Part shown: positions 21,301-33,052 of the stretch, piece by piece | Position numbering within the stretch: the stretch's first letter is position 1 | Layout: every line of letters begins with the position of its first letter | NCBI GenBank assembly: GCA_031772625.1 | Contig: CM062805.1 | Coordinates: 513,712,102-513,776,101 of the forward strand | Reading direction: 5' to 3' | Origin: Pinus tabuliformis | Taxonomy: Eukaryota > Streptophyta > Pinopsida > Pinales > Pinaceae | DNA length: 64,000 nt | The notes under the pieces: generated by a model | The model's input: only the letters and a program-made list of their open reading frames with translations | Told to the model about the DNA's origin: nothing | Databases searched by the model: none | Program-made: the position numbers and the translations under genes

Positions 21301-23743
21301 TGTTACATATCCATTTGGGCACTTCACTCCTATCATCTAGATCAGTGTTTTAGGGCTCATCAAACCCTAATTTCAGTTGATACATGCCCTAAGAAAGTCA
21401 ACCTTTTGAATTCCTCCTTCCTAGACAGTTTCATGGCCTGAAGACATCCTGAAATGACCTCTAGAGGGACCAGCGCAGGTAGGCCCATGCAAGGGTGCTC
21501 TACAGAGCAGTTAAGTCCATGCCAGTGTGCTCTACAAAGCACTTAGGCCCTCTTTGACCTGTGTTGGACGAGTTTGAGCGAAATTCACATAGGTTTTGGG
21601 GAATATTCTTATCTTTTGGAGCCTTCTAGAATATTCCCACACTTATCATCTCCTATGACCTCGAAAATGGATGAGGAATGAGTTAAGATACCTCCTATCC
21701 TCTCATCCCTTCCTCCATGGAACTAATTCTAAGTATGGAAGGCCATTCAATACCCTCATTGATGACAAAGCCTCCTACATTTTCCTATAAATTGAGCACT
21801 CATCTAAGTGATCAAGGGGTTGGACTTTGATGAATTGTAAGGAGATAATGTTATTTTGAGAATTGAGACTATTATAAGTGTTGCTATGCTACCGGAATGT
21901 CATGCTTATGATCTAATGAAAATCGCGTATAACTTCGAGACTTAGAATTTAATTTATTCTTCAGATGTTGATCATTAATCTATGTGTCAGAACCATATAA
22001 CAGTAAGCAGGAACAAAAAAGTAGAGCAGAAAGTCACACAAAAGAACACAAGATATAAGGTGGAAACCCAATGTGGGTGAAAACCACCTGCTGCAATATG
22101 TCTCTATCTTCTTTCAATTAGAAACTTCTTTTTACAATGATTTTGTATTGGTGCAGTCTTATACCAGTATGCGGGTTGCTACCTGCAGAAGGCTACAACC
22201 TTCTCTCATTCTCTAGCTTCTCCTGGAAGGGAGCTACAACCCCCTTAGCTCTTGTACTAGTTGAGGTACTAGTGCATAAGTGCTGACCTACAGAAGGCTA
22301 CAACCTTCTCTTTTCTTCTAGGGACCACGTTTCATAAATTTTCAGACTGGATCCATGAATATCAATGAAACATCAAGTAGATATACAACAACCAATATCC
22401 TTTTTACAAATATTGAATCAACCAATAACTTCTCAAAATGTTGTAGCCAGAAAACAGTACTAGTAACCAGACACCAATTCTGAACCCAGAACACTGCAGC
22501 AATAAACAGAAGCAGCTAAAACATATTTCAAGAGACGTACGCTACTTCACCAAGAGAAACCTGCGTATGTACGCAGCTATGCCAAAGCCAACCAGCGTAT
22601 ACGCAATCTTCACTTACTTAACCTGCGTGTATACTCACCTCCAATGTGTTGAACCTGCGTACATATCTATAAAAGATAATTTATCATTTTACTTAATCAG
22701 ACATCAGTTATACACAGATTATCAGATTTATATATCTAATCATGTGCCAAATACAATAGATCAAAATCACATAATGATACTACTATTCAATCCTAGAGAT
22801 CTCGACCCATCAATGGATCTTAACCATGTGTAATGCTCAGGTTCCTCCTTGATTCTGATCCAGCTGTAACCCACCAACCAATCACCAATATTCTAGATCT
22901 TGCTCCTCTCAAGATATTCAACACATAAGTCCATACCCTTGCCAAATGATCTCCTTCCCTTTTATAGTCTTAGGCCTTACTCAAACCATGGTCCAAAACC
23001 ATTGAGAACTAATACTAGGGACCCAATACTTGGTTTCAACACTTTAAATGCAATACCAAGGACCAAAACCATAGGTTCAAATATGTCGGACTAAATACCA
23101 TGGACCAATCATAATTTTTCCCACATGTACGCGCTTTTCTTTGCATGAAAGTGCATGCATACGTATACGCGCCTTTTGATCGATACACTCGTGTGTATAC
23201 ACAACTTTGTTACGAGGAACCTACGTATACCTCATTTTCTTCCATTCTGAGAGCCTAAACTATGATCTGCCATTTGAGTGAGTTGCCATCAAGGAAAACA
23301 CTTATGTCATAGAGCCAAAACTATTCAAAACCTGTGACATAATGCCAACAACTTCGAATCAGGCTTCATGGCTCTAATTATTCCTTCTATTCAATAAAGT
23401 ATTTACACCTTTTTCCATATGCTTATCTTGATATGTGATGCTTATATGTGTGAATGTATCTGATTCCATTTACTTGTAATCAACATATATTTTTCTTTGA
23501 TTGGTTATTTGTCTTCTGTTTATGTTTGCAGGTACTTCTTAAGCATGTTAAGTATGGAAAGGAGCAAGAGGATCGATACAAAGAAGGCAAGAGGAAAGAA
23601 AAAGTACAAGTAGGTCCTCTCATTCTCTTTGTCTTATCTATTGTTTATAGAAAAAGGTTAAAGTGCTTTAAAATGTTGTTCTAGATATGGCTACTTATCT
23701 AGGGAATTAGTATTTATCCATAGATACCAAATTCTTCATAATA
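21301..23743 (+). repeat. 3' LTR of A2, split by LTR J
   Basis: Starts TGTTACATATCCATTTGGGC and matches the B LTRs. Removing J and one copy of its duplication leaves 636 + 388 = 1024 bases, against 1019 and 1036 for the two B LTRs. The end has lost the canonical ACA (reads CATAATA). At 23744 the sequence changes to minus-strand gypsy integrase (E). Confidence 0.8.
21937..23350 (-). mobile_element. Solo LTR J, related to L, inside the A2 3' LTR
   Basis: Flanked by ACTTC at 21932-21936 and 23351-23355, a likely target duplication. The right end GCCAACA and much of the body (AAGATATAAGGTGGAAACCC; CCAATGTGGGTGAAAACCAC; GCCAACCAGCGTATACGC) match L. The left end lacks the TGTTGGAAAT terminus of L, so this end is truncated or rearranged. 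No coding sequence. Confidence 0.7.
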
Positions 23744-24729
23744 GTGAGGCTATCCTTTAAGAGTTGGAGAGCTTGTTGTTGATTCTTGATGTGATCTTCC
23801 ACTGCTTGAACCTTATAATTTTCCCTTTAAGAGGATGTGATGGATGGTGGATGATATCCATAAAGTGCCATAAATGGGGTCATTTGTGCTACAGATGGAA
23901 GGAAGTTTTATACCATCATTCATCCAAAGGTAACCACTTGACCCATTATGTTTGTTTATCAGATACAGAGCAATGAAGATATCCTTCCAAACATTTGTTC
24001 ACTATCTCAGTTTTCCCATCATATTGAGGATGATAAGATCAACTACAATCTAATTGAGTATCGAGAGAAGAAAATGATTTCGTCCAAAAATTTCTAGTGA
24101 AAATGGGATCTCGATCGCTTACAATAATCTGTGGGTTTCCATGTAGATTTTGAATTGTTTCCATAAATGTAATAGTAAATGTACTGGTTGTAATTGGATG
24201 AGATAATGCACAAAAGTTCCCATACTTAGTAATTCTATCAACTACCACCACGATGACACTTTTTCCTTTAGACGTGGGTAAACCTATGATAAAATCCATT
24301 AAAACCTCCTCCCAAATTTGAGTTGGAATGACGAAAGGTTGTAACAGACCCAGGGTCTTAATTATCTCAACTTTATTTTGTTGGCAAAACAAACATTCTA
24401 CCACAAACTTTTGAATATCATATTTAAGGCCATCCCAAAAAAATTCCTTCCTGACCGTGTGGTAAGTTTCTAAAAATCGTGAGTGCCCTCATAAGGGGGA
24501 GGTGTGCAATTCCAAAGGAATATTTTGTTTGAGTTTGGAATTCTTACAGAGATATAAGCAATCTTTGTACCATAATGAATCATTTTTCCGGATAAATGTA
24601 TCAGATGTATTGGGTTCATGTCGTAGATTTTGAAAGAGTGTCCACACCTCTTTGTAATTCTTATGATCATCATTTGCTTTAGTTATCCAATTAGGTTAGA
24701 TAATATAAATGGCACAGAGCAAAAAAATT
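23744..24729 (-). pseudogene. Element E, 3' fragment: RNase H end and integrase
   Basis: Minus-strand chromodomain-type Ty3/gypsy, closely related to H. Its integrase reads CLFCQQNKVEIIKTLGLLQP, then LMDFIIGLPTSKGKS, KYGNFCALSHP and IIVSDRDPIFTRNFW; after a frameshift near 24040 it continues to KLLKDSL-like text at 23744, where A2 interrupts it. The zinc-binding and linker part (24414-24720) has several stops. The right end at 24729 continues in the fragment at 46307: read on the minus strand, the two halves join at the same place in the H homologue (near 61250). Confidence 0.82.
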
Positions 24730-27236
24730 TGTTGATCAATGGTTTTCATTGATGTCAACCCAATTAGCACTAGGGGATACCCCGATCTTGCATAGTCATT
24801 TTGCATTGACAAATTACTCTATTATGAGCCAAGGATCTTCTATATGGATTCTACACATTTAGATGTTTCTGTTGATATATGACACGCCACGTAATTCTTC
24901 ATGGTTTGAGAGATATTCATGTTTTACGTTAGTAACCCTAGTTAGTGGGCTAAAACCTTATGGGGTTGTGCCACAACACTCATAATTGGTTGTGGTCATT
25001 GAATATTCAATAATTAATAATAAAACAATTGCTCCTAAAATCCCTCCAACGTTCACTTGTTGAGGACTCTTTCAACTCAAGACATTCATATATATAGTGA
25101 CCCTCATATCCTCCTCTAGTAGGTATCTTGTGGCTTCAAACATGTCATCGTGGAATTTTCACTATAACGTTTCTTATACAAATATTTTGAAGCTAAAACT
25201 AAAACCCATTTGAGCCAAAATCATGATGAACATCGTGACGGAATTTCAGATCTTGGTTCGCTATATTTTTGGATACATGATCTAAGGAATTTAGGGTTTT
25301 TGAAGGCTCCGAAATTCCATGTCAAACAGGTGATGTTAGGAAAGTCGTCATAACTTTCTCTCTGATCATTGGATTCAAACTTCATAAATAGTGACAAAAA
25401 GAGGACATAATTTAGTTTGTTGGGTATCATTTTCAAGGCCAACAGTTGTAATAGTGTCACATGGAACTTCGTACAATTTCACTCTACGGACCCCGTCTCT
25501 ATTTAGGTCATCGTGGGATATTGGGAATAACTCTTTGTTGAAGAATCCAATATTTATGAGACCTATGTGGTTGTAAATAGGACTTAGAGGGATACCACAA
25601 GATGAACGTTCAGACCCCAGAGATCCAAAATTACATAGATACAACAGATTCAATATCAAGCTCCTAGAAGGCAAGAAAAAACATGCATTCAAGGATCACT
25701 GCAGTAAGGACCACACATCAACAGTCAAGTTTAAGTCTCCTACAGCAAGTTATGTATGATTAGTGTTTACATTTGAATTTTGAGTATCATCTCTGACATA
25801 TGTTTTGGTAGGACAACGTAATTATATACAGGGTCTCAGTTTTATCTCTGTCTCTATATGTCACAGTTAGTTTTGATACTACATTTTGGATGTCCTATTC
25901 TTGATGCTACACATTTGATTCTACATATTCTTGATGCTACACCAAGTCTGCTAAATCTATATGATGTTATAATTTCATGTTACCTGTTTTGCCATAGTTG
26001 ATATAGTGGTCTATGTTGTTGTACTTAGAACTTGGTCCATCACAAGCCTAGGTTCTGTCATCAGTTTTTATTGTATATATCTTTAGGCCAGTTTTGGATA
26101 TAGTCTTGCATAGAGTCCAGGCCTATATCAAGAGTGGGAGTGTTTTTCTGCTGCTGCAACAAGTCAACCACAAAAGTGACAAGCACACTTAGGTACGCAT
26201 TGAAATTTTTATTTTTATTTATTCATTATTACGCATTTACATGTGTTTTGCAGGTAGAGGTAAGTTGAAGGGTATCTTGTTTTGTTTTGGGATTGGTTTC
26301 ACTGAGAAAAATTTGCATGCAGGTAGAAGAAGCTTCAAGTACAAATTCAAGCAAGAATTCAAGACCAAAAGTATCAAATCAAAGGAAGCATTGCAGCGGG
26401 ACATCCTTGAAGACATGACAGCCATCCGGATATCGTGAAGTATTATTAAGGCCAAGAGTCATTATTGTAAAGTTGTAAAAGAGTCATTTAGAAAAGATTC
26501 ATCATTTCAAAAGAGTCATCATTGTAAATTTGTAAAAGAGTCATCATTATAAAGTTGTAAAAGAGTCATCATTGTAAAGATTGTAAAAGTTCCATTCTTC
26601 CTAGAGTCGAAGAGGCAATGTTGGGAGGTATAGGAGTCATTGTTGGGATGATTTCATGGTTGGGCTGTAGGTCATAGAGTGATTTGGTATTTGTTCAAGT
26701 ACACCAAAATCATTGTACATCTCATTGTATCATGGATTGTTGTCCCTAGTTTGGGAATCCACAGTCGTATCTTATCTTAGTCATTATAGGGTGGCAGGGA
26801 GGTGTTAGGCAATTGTATGAAGTTGCCTATAGGTTGGTTCATGTGAACACTTCAGGGCAGTAGGGTGGTGATAGCGCGAGTTCTAACTCGCTAGGGTGTT
26901 GGGGCATCCATTCAGTTGATTACTAAAGAAACAAGGGCATTGGAGCATCCTTTCAGTGAGAGATGGAGAAGAATGCTTTTCTAGAATTCTATGAAGTTGT
27001 TGCTTTCATCTCAGTTGGGGCTGAAGATTAAAGAATTTATTAGAAAAGTGTTATGTGGTTTTTGACCCAGAGGGGGTTTTCTACCTAAAACTCTTGTGCC
27101 TATTGTGTTATTTTATTTACTATTATTACTGCATAAAAATTAATAATAATTGAAGATTAACTAATGCTCTGAAAAGATTTAAAAGTGATAATTAATAAGG
27201 AATATTGATTCACCCCACCTCTAAGTATTTCCAACA
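24730..27236 (+). repeat. LTR1 of C (5' LTR)
   Basis: 2507 bp, TGTTGATCAATGG ... GTATTTCCAACA, directly followed by the primer site. Contains a TATA-like run at about 25089-25097, a segment shared with the H leader (about 25130-25685), and a short tandem repeat of GAGTCATCATTGTAAA type at about 26440-26600. Diverged from LTR2, so old. Confidence 0.88.
26440..26605 (+). repeat. Short tandem repeat in the C/D LTRs
   Basis: Imperfect units of about 16-24 bases built on AAGAGTCATCATTGTAAA. Copy number differs in LTR2 (about 40265-40425) and LTR3 (about 45510-45665). Confidence 0.8.
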
Positions 27237-27238
27237 AT

Positions 27239-27250
27239 TGGTATCAGAGC
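27239..27250 (+). promoter_or_regulatory. Primer binding site of C
   Basis: TGGTATCAGAGC, complementary to the 3' end of initiator tRNA-Met, two bases after LTR1. The standard plant Copia site. Confidence 0.9.
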
Positions 27251-27290
27251 TTGGTTCCTTCAATAGCAATCTAACAACTGGAAGGAGATC

Positions 27291-28655
27291 ATGGAGTATA
27301 CTAAGAATAGATTTTCTTTGTTCAATGGAAATAACTATGCACTTTGAAGTGGGAGAATGTAGGTTCATTTGTTGGCGCAAGGATACGAAGTATGGGAAAT
27401 CGTTGATAAAGGCTTCACACCAACTCAAGACGAACAAGGTAAAAAAAATATGGTATATGATGCAAATTCTAAATATCTTATTATCAGTGGACTTATCAAA
27501 TTTGTTTACCTTAAGGTATTGAGTTGCAAAACTGCTAAAGAGGTATGGGGCAAGCTTGAAAATATATATGTAGGTGACTCAATGGTGAAAGAAGCAAATC
27601 TTCAAATTTTCAGGAAAAATTTTGAGCAACTCAAAATGAGGGAATATGAAGATATTGTTGCATACTTTCAGCGTGTTGATGAAATAAAAAATACAATGGA
27701 AGGTTTTGGAGAACTTGTTGAAACGAAAATTGTTGTCCAAAAGATCCTCAGAACCTTGCTAGCAAGATTTAACCCTAAGGTATCTGTCTTGGAAGATAGA
27801 TCAAGTCTGACCAATCTTAGCATAGATGAATTGCATGGAATTATTATGGCATATGAAATGAGGATTGAAGAAGAGGATGGCACATCTCACTAAGAAACAA
27901 CATTTTCCGCATCCAAGAAGAATAGTAAGGACAAGCAAACTTCGAAAGAAAAAACTTGCAACTTTAAGGATGAAGAAAAGGAAGAAGTTGAATAAGAATT
28001 ATCACATAAAGAATTTTCCTACTTCACGGGGAAAATGAGAACATGTATAGAAAAATTCAAAGGTAAACTTCAATTAATATGTTTGGATTGTGGTGAGGTT
28101 GGGCATTTTGTAGGCAAATGTCCTCACAAAAATGAGGGTGTTACGAAAGGGAATAAAAGTCCTAACAAGTTCAACAAGCAAAGAAAGAAGAAATGGTTTA
28201 AGAAAAGTTTCTTCTCCAAAGAAGATAGTTCCTCATCCGAGGAAGATAGTGATAATGAAGAAGAATTTAATGGAAGAGTATTATTTATGGCCATGCCCAA
28301 TAAACAAGAGGCACCTGACGAAGAAGGAGACAAAGAAGAAGAAATGATTGAAGTTGAATTTAAAAACGAAGTAATAAAGGTTATCAAAGAGCTCAAGGTT
28401 GAAAATAAGGATGTTAACACTCTTGAAGATGAATTGAAGACAGAAAGGGAAAATGTCCTCAATCTTAAAATCAAGGTTGAAGAATACAAATTAATTGAAG
28501 AATCACTCAGGAAAGAAGTAAAGGAAAGCAACAAGGAGAGAGAAGCGTTGGAATATGAAATAGTTTCTCTACGAAAGGAAGCAAAAAATGGAAAAACTTT
28601 TCAAAACTATGTCAATAGTTCAAAGACTTTGGACGAACTCATCAGCAACCAATGA
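27291..28655 (+). pseudogene. Gag of C (SIRE-like)
   Basis: From MEYTKNRFSLFNGNNYAL with stops at 27345 and 27360, then VHLLAQGYEVWEIVDKGFT, NIYVGDSMVKEANLQIF, YFQRVDEIKNTMEG, and a break near 27891-28030. The zinc knuckle CLDCGEVGHFVGKC follows, then an acidic Ser/Glu-rich stretch (28220-28350) and a Glu/Lys-rich part likely to be a coiled coil (28370-28640). Two more knuckles come after the B insertion. The order of domains fits SIRE/Maximus-type Copia gag, which forms the particle. Confidence 0.78.
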
Positions 28656-28898
28656 TCATACAGCGAAAAGAGTAGTCTTGGTTACAAAGAAAAATTCGAA
28701 AAGAAGTTGAGTCCTTCTGTGACAATTAAATAAGATGGATATGCAAAATCTACCAAGAAAATAGATCTCTCAACTAAATCAAGAGATCAAGACTCGCAAG
28801 AAGAACCTTGGAAGACAATTCCTCAAAGAATATTTCCTCCTTGGTACTAACCTATCTTTTATGGTCATTGTTATTTATGTGGAAGGATTGGATATAGA

Positions 28899-29917
28899 TG
28901 TTACAGATCTATTTGGGCACATCAAATCCCAACATTCATATCAGTGTTTTAGGGCTCATCAAACCCTAATTTCAATTGCTTCATGCCCTAAACAAGTCAC
29001 CCCTTTGAATGCCTCCTTCCTAGACAGTTTCATGACTTGAAGACATCCAGAAACAGCCTCTACCGGGACCAGCGCAGGTAAGCCCTTATGAAGGTGCACT
29101 GCAGAGAAGTTAAGTCCACTACTAGGGTGCTTTGCAGAGCACTTAGGCTTATTTTCACCTGCATTCGGCGAGAATGAGCAAAATTCACATAGGTTTTGGG
29201 GAATATTCTTATCTTTTGGAGTCATATAGAAGTTTCCCTGACTTATCAACTCCTATGAGCTCGAAAATGGATGAGGAATGAGTTAAGGTGCATCCTATCC
29301 TCTCATCCCTTCCTCCATGGAACTAATTCTAAGTATGGAAGGCCATTCAATGCCACCATTAATGACAAAACCTCCTTCATCTTCCTATAAATTGACCACT
29401 CATCTAAGTGACCAATGGTTGGACTATGTTGAATTGTAAGGAGATAATGCTACTATGAGATTTGGCTTTGAAGCAAGTATTGTGATGCTACAATTTTTTC
29501 ATGCTTTTGATGTGATGTGGATGGGATCCAAGCTGGAGGAATGGCTTTGAATTAGACACCAATGGTTGTAATTCTTTCTTCTATCTAATAAAGTGTTTGA
29601 ACCTTTTTTACATATGTTGTGTTCTTTCATAATGCTTATAGGTATGAATTGCTTCTGATTCTTGTCATTTATATTCAATGGATCGTATGCTTTCATCAAT
29701 TTTTGTGTTGTGTTTATGTTATGTTATGGTACAGGAAGGAGTGACAGAATCGATACAAGGGAGACGAGAGGAAAGTGGAACTATAGGTAGGCCTTCTATC
29801 CTCTCTTCTTATCTATTTCTTATAGGAAAGTCTAAAGCACTTTAAAATATTATTCTAGGCATAGCTACTTGTCTAGTGAATTAGTATTTATCCGTAGATG
29901 ATAAATTCTCCAAAACA
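28899..29917 (+). repeat. 5' LTR of B
   Basis: 1019 bp, TGTTACAGATCTATTTGGGC ... CCAAAACA. A TATA-like TATAAATTG is at 29396-29404. The two LTRs differ at many scattered sites and in length by 17 bases, so B is older than A1. Confidence 0.92.
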
Positions 29918-29920
29918 AAT

Positions 29921-29938
29921 TGGCGACCCCACTGGGGA
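29921..29938 (+). promoter_or_regulatory. Primer binding site of B
   Basis: TGGCGACCCCACTGGGGA after an AAT spacer. Same class as A1. Confidence 0.82.
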
Positions 29939-31367
29939 AACTGTCACCTTTCCTAGTAGCTTATTCACCTCCTAAGACATTATTGTAGACCCTAATTGTT
30001 TTCATTGACTCTATTTCATATTTTATGCATTGAATTTTGGTTAAAATTTGAGGTTAGATGACCCTTGAGTGGCCTCTCAGAAATCAGCGCAAGCTTGGTC
30101 AGGGGATAGTGCTCTGCAGAGCACCCTTGAGTGAGAGATAGTTCTCTACAGTGCATTTAGGCCCTCTTTGACCTACGTTGATCAACCTTCGGTCAAATTC
30201 CCACCTCTGGAAAGTGTTTTTTCCAACTTTTCTATGTTTGTTTGCTTGCTGATTGATTAATGAATGTCATGTCTCAGAGAACAAATTTCTATCTCCTTGT
30301 CTAGCCCTACTTTCTCCTTGTCTAGACCTACTTTGACTTGATTGATTAATGTTTCTTAAAAAAAATTCTTTGTCATTATCAGTATATAGTCAAAGTTAGA
30401 ATACAATTGAGTAATCTTTGTTCAAAAGAAAGGGTTGCAAAGTCTTCTTTTCCTTCAAAATAGAACTGTCATCAAAGTCTTCATTCTTATGAAAGATTGA
30501 TTGATTATATGTGCATATTTCCTTTTTTTTTTCATCATAACATTAAAGGATTCTAAAATAAAGACTTGCATCGCACGTATTGTAGTTTTTGAATGCTTGA
30601 AAGAATAGCTAGGGAAATTGCATTAGTTGTGCTCTTTTCTCTTTGTCAAAGATCTGATTGCTCTATCCCTACTAGCTAAGGTTTTCATTATTAAATTGAA
30701 TGAAAATAATGCTTATCATATTAGTTACATTTTAGGAACTACAAACATACATCACCTGGTGAACCTTTAAAGGCAAATTCTAAAGAAGATCAACTTAGAA
30801 TTTATCTAAATTTACCTAATGGAGAATTGTCACCTAACGAAAAACATTTAGAGGTCTAAGCTAGAGGCGTGTTCCGGCGTCGTAAAACAAAGCAGCTATC
30901 GCTAACTTGTCTGCAATACATCCCGAGTGTGATACTTCATTCCACATATGTGAGTATATTGTAGCTCGTCCACATACCTTCGGGTATATAGGGCGATGTT
31001 ATAGTACGTAAAGTATATGGGAATGCTCTCACTGTGCGGTTTTGCATTAAGCAACTCTTATACGGACTGTGCCTCCATGTACCTTCAAGTATATATGGGA
31101 GGACAACACTAGGTTGCTATCCATCCTTAGGTAATCGAGTTGGCCACCTTATACACTGTGATACACCGAACACAGCATTCAGGGAGATTGCCTGCTCGTA
31201 CTTCTTGGTTCACCAGGAGGTATTCTGCAATTCACAGTTGCTTGGTAAACCTTTTTCCTAAATTATCCTTTTTTGTTTTGTTATGTTACTTTAATTAAAA
31301 TAAAATTAATTGACCGTGGATAACATCCTCCACGCTCGCTCCTTATTTGATCTTAGGTTGAAACACA
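29939..31367 (+). other. B leader
   Basis: Non-coding 1.4 kb. Contains a perfect 16-base palindrome at 30109-30124 and the two hairpins shared with A2 (30975-30986 and 31072-31102). The last 1.2 kb is conserved with the A2 leader, which suggests a packaging function kept by the parasite element. Inference. Confidence 0.65.
30109..30124 (+). repeat. 16-base perfect palindrome in the B leader
   Basis: GTGCTCTGCAGAGCAC. Related imperfect versions occur in the LTRs of B and A2 (about 29093, 29129, 21498, 21531) and at 9416 in the A2 leader. Confidence 0.85.
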
Positions 31368-33051
31368 TGGCAACAAATCTGAAGTCCATCGATCAAGGAA
31401 TTCCTTTTGATGGGAATCCTAGTCCTTTTCCTTATTTTGGAAATATTGGTGCTCCATATATGGTTACATTGTCCCTTCCAAGATTTACCATTGGCTTGCC
31501 AGTATGGTTGTTTTCAACTTCCTTGGTTCAAAATGTCATGATTTCTCCGCAATCGAGTACTCCTCCAACTGGACAAAATCAACCTCCGATTGATCCTAAA
31601 GTTGGCCCTTTTCCTTCTTCCTCTTTGCCTAGTGAAAGTATTGGTACTAGTAACGAGGTGGATAAGAAGAAGAAGAAAGGGAAGAAGAAGAAGAAGAAGA
31701 AGAAGCAAATTCAGCAAAGGGGCAACCAAGCAACCATTGCTTTGAATGCAACATCTGACGAGAAATCGTCCATAAAGCCTCACAAAGATTGATATCCATG
31801 CAAACTTTGTGCAGAGACCATCTTCTTCGAAATTGTCCTGATATTCCTCAAATCTTAGAAGAATGGTCTTCTCATTCACATCCTATGTCATCAAATTCTG
31901 GAGACCATGTTGGTGACACACCATCAGTTATTGGTAGTAAAGTTCATGGAAAAAAGGGCAAAGTTAAGTTTCCCTATAGGTTATGTGAAGGGAATCACCC
32001 CATTCACCTTTGTCCCTATCTGGATGAAGCCAAAAAAGTTTTGGATAACCATCTTGTTTCACCGCAGCGACTTCCATCTGGTTACAGGAAACTCTCCCTA
32101 AATCCTTCACTAGTTGATGAATTAACTGACCAAAATCAACTGTCGGTCAAACCCACTCTCTATGAAAGTGAATCCTATGAGTCTATACCCAACCCAAATC
32201 AATAGGTCGAGGTAACAGTTGACCTGATTTCACCTTTAGCTAATCGTACCTTTCCCGAAGAGAGTGAATATGATACTACTCAAGTTCTTTTTGTTTCTTC
32301 AGATTCCAATGAGCTTGGGGACAATCCTCATGTTCCATCAAGACAGGAGGAAAATCCTCCCACTATTGTAACTCAAGAGGTTAATTCTCCCATTCTTACG
32401 GGACCCCCTCCAAGTAGTTTGGTCGCTTCCTTTGATTGGAATCGACTGGCAGGATTCTATCTTCCTTCTTATGTGCCTTTCCATATCATAGCACAAGTTT
32501 GTAATATGATTGTATCGGGCACTATTATAGATGAAGGTGCATCTGTGACTATCCTTTCCTCAACTTCTTGGCAAGTGCTCGATTCACCGCCACTTGTGCC
32601 AACTACCAATAATATGTTGTCTTTTAATAAAGGAACCAGTCAACCATTAGGGATCCTTCCTCAGTTTCCTATTAATTTGGGAGGAAAAATCATTTATCTG
32701 AATGTGATGGTAGTCCCAGGCCCTTTAGATTACAATTTACTTCTTGGGCGCGACTATGTTTATGGCATGGGAGCTATTGTTTCAACATTCTTTCGAGCGA
32801 TTTTTTTCCCGCATGAAGCCAGAATTGTCACCATTGACCAGCTTTCATTTCCCAGTCCAAATATGGCTTCTAGTCAACCATATTCCCTAAATGATCCTTG
32901 TGTAACAATGGTATCATCCCCACCACGGGTTAATTATGTGGCAACCCGTTCCATACCTACATCAACTTACGATCAATTCAGTGATGTGGTACATCATGTA
33001 CTGGGGGAACTGGAACCAAATCTCTCCTTCATGACCTCTTATATGTCGTGA
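31368..33051 (+). pseudogene. Gag-protease-like polyprotein of B (lightly broken)
   Basis: Homologue of the A1 gene. Starts MATNLKSIDQG at 31368; the phrase FPYFGNIGAPYMVTLSLP and a lysine-rich run (about 31660-31710) match A1. A stop at about 31790 and a frameshift just after CKLC break the first zinc knuckle; the second reads CEGNHPIHLC with its first cysteine changed. One more stop (TAG 32203-32205) precedes an open stretch to 33051 with the protease part IIDEGASVTIL and LLLGRDYVY. The D-E-G triad is the same as in A1, so it predates their split. Confidence 0.82.
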
Positions 33052-33052
33052 A

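Larger units (their letters stand above)
9409..23743 (+). mobile_element. Element A2: decayed Tat-like Ty3/gypsy retrotransposon, 5' LTR outside window
   Basis: Order on the plus strand: leader, gag, zinc knuckle, remnant RT/RNase H, integrase, a second RNase H, an antisense gene remnant, 3' tail, polypurine tract, 3' LTR. Its leader matches that of B (about 30000-31300), and its tail and 3' LTR match B's, so the two share ancestry. It is interrupted by A1 before 9409, by LTR L at 16040-17572 and by LTR J at 21937-23350. The right end abuts a gypsy integrase fragment (E) at 23744, showing that A2 inserted into E. The reverse transcriptase core is missing and there are many stops. Confidence 0.82.

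Noticed and set aside
27239..27250. Possible tRNA gene fragment at the TGGTATCAGAGC sites
   Set aside because: Twelve bases complementary to a tRNA 3' end beside an LTR are a primer binding site; no tRNA body is present.
28124..28534. 136-residue minus-strand Ser/Leu-rich frame
   Set aside because: Complement of the Glu/Lys-rich part of C gag.
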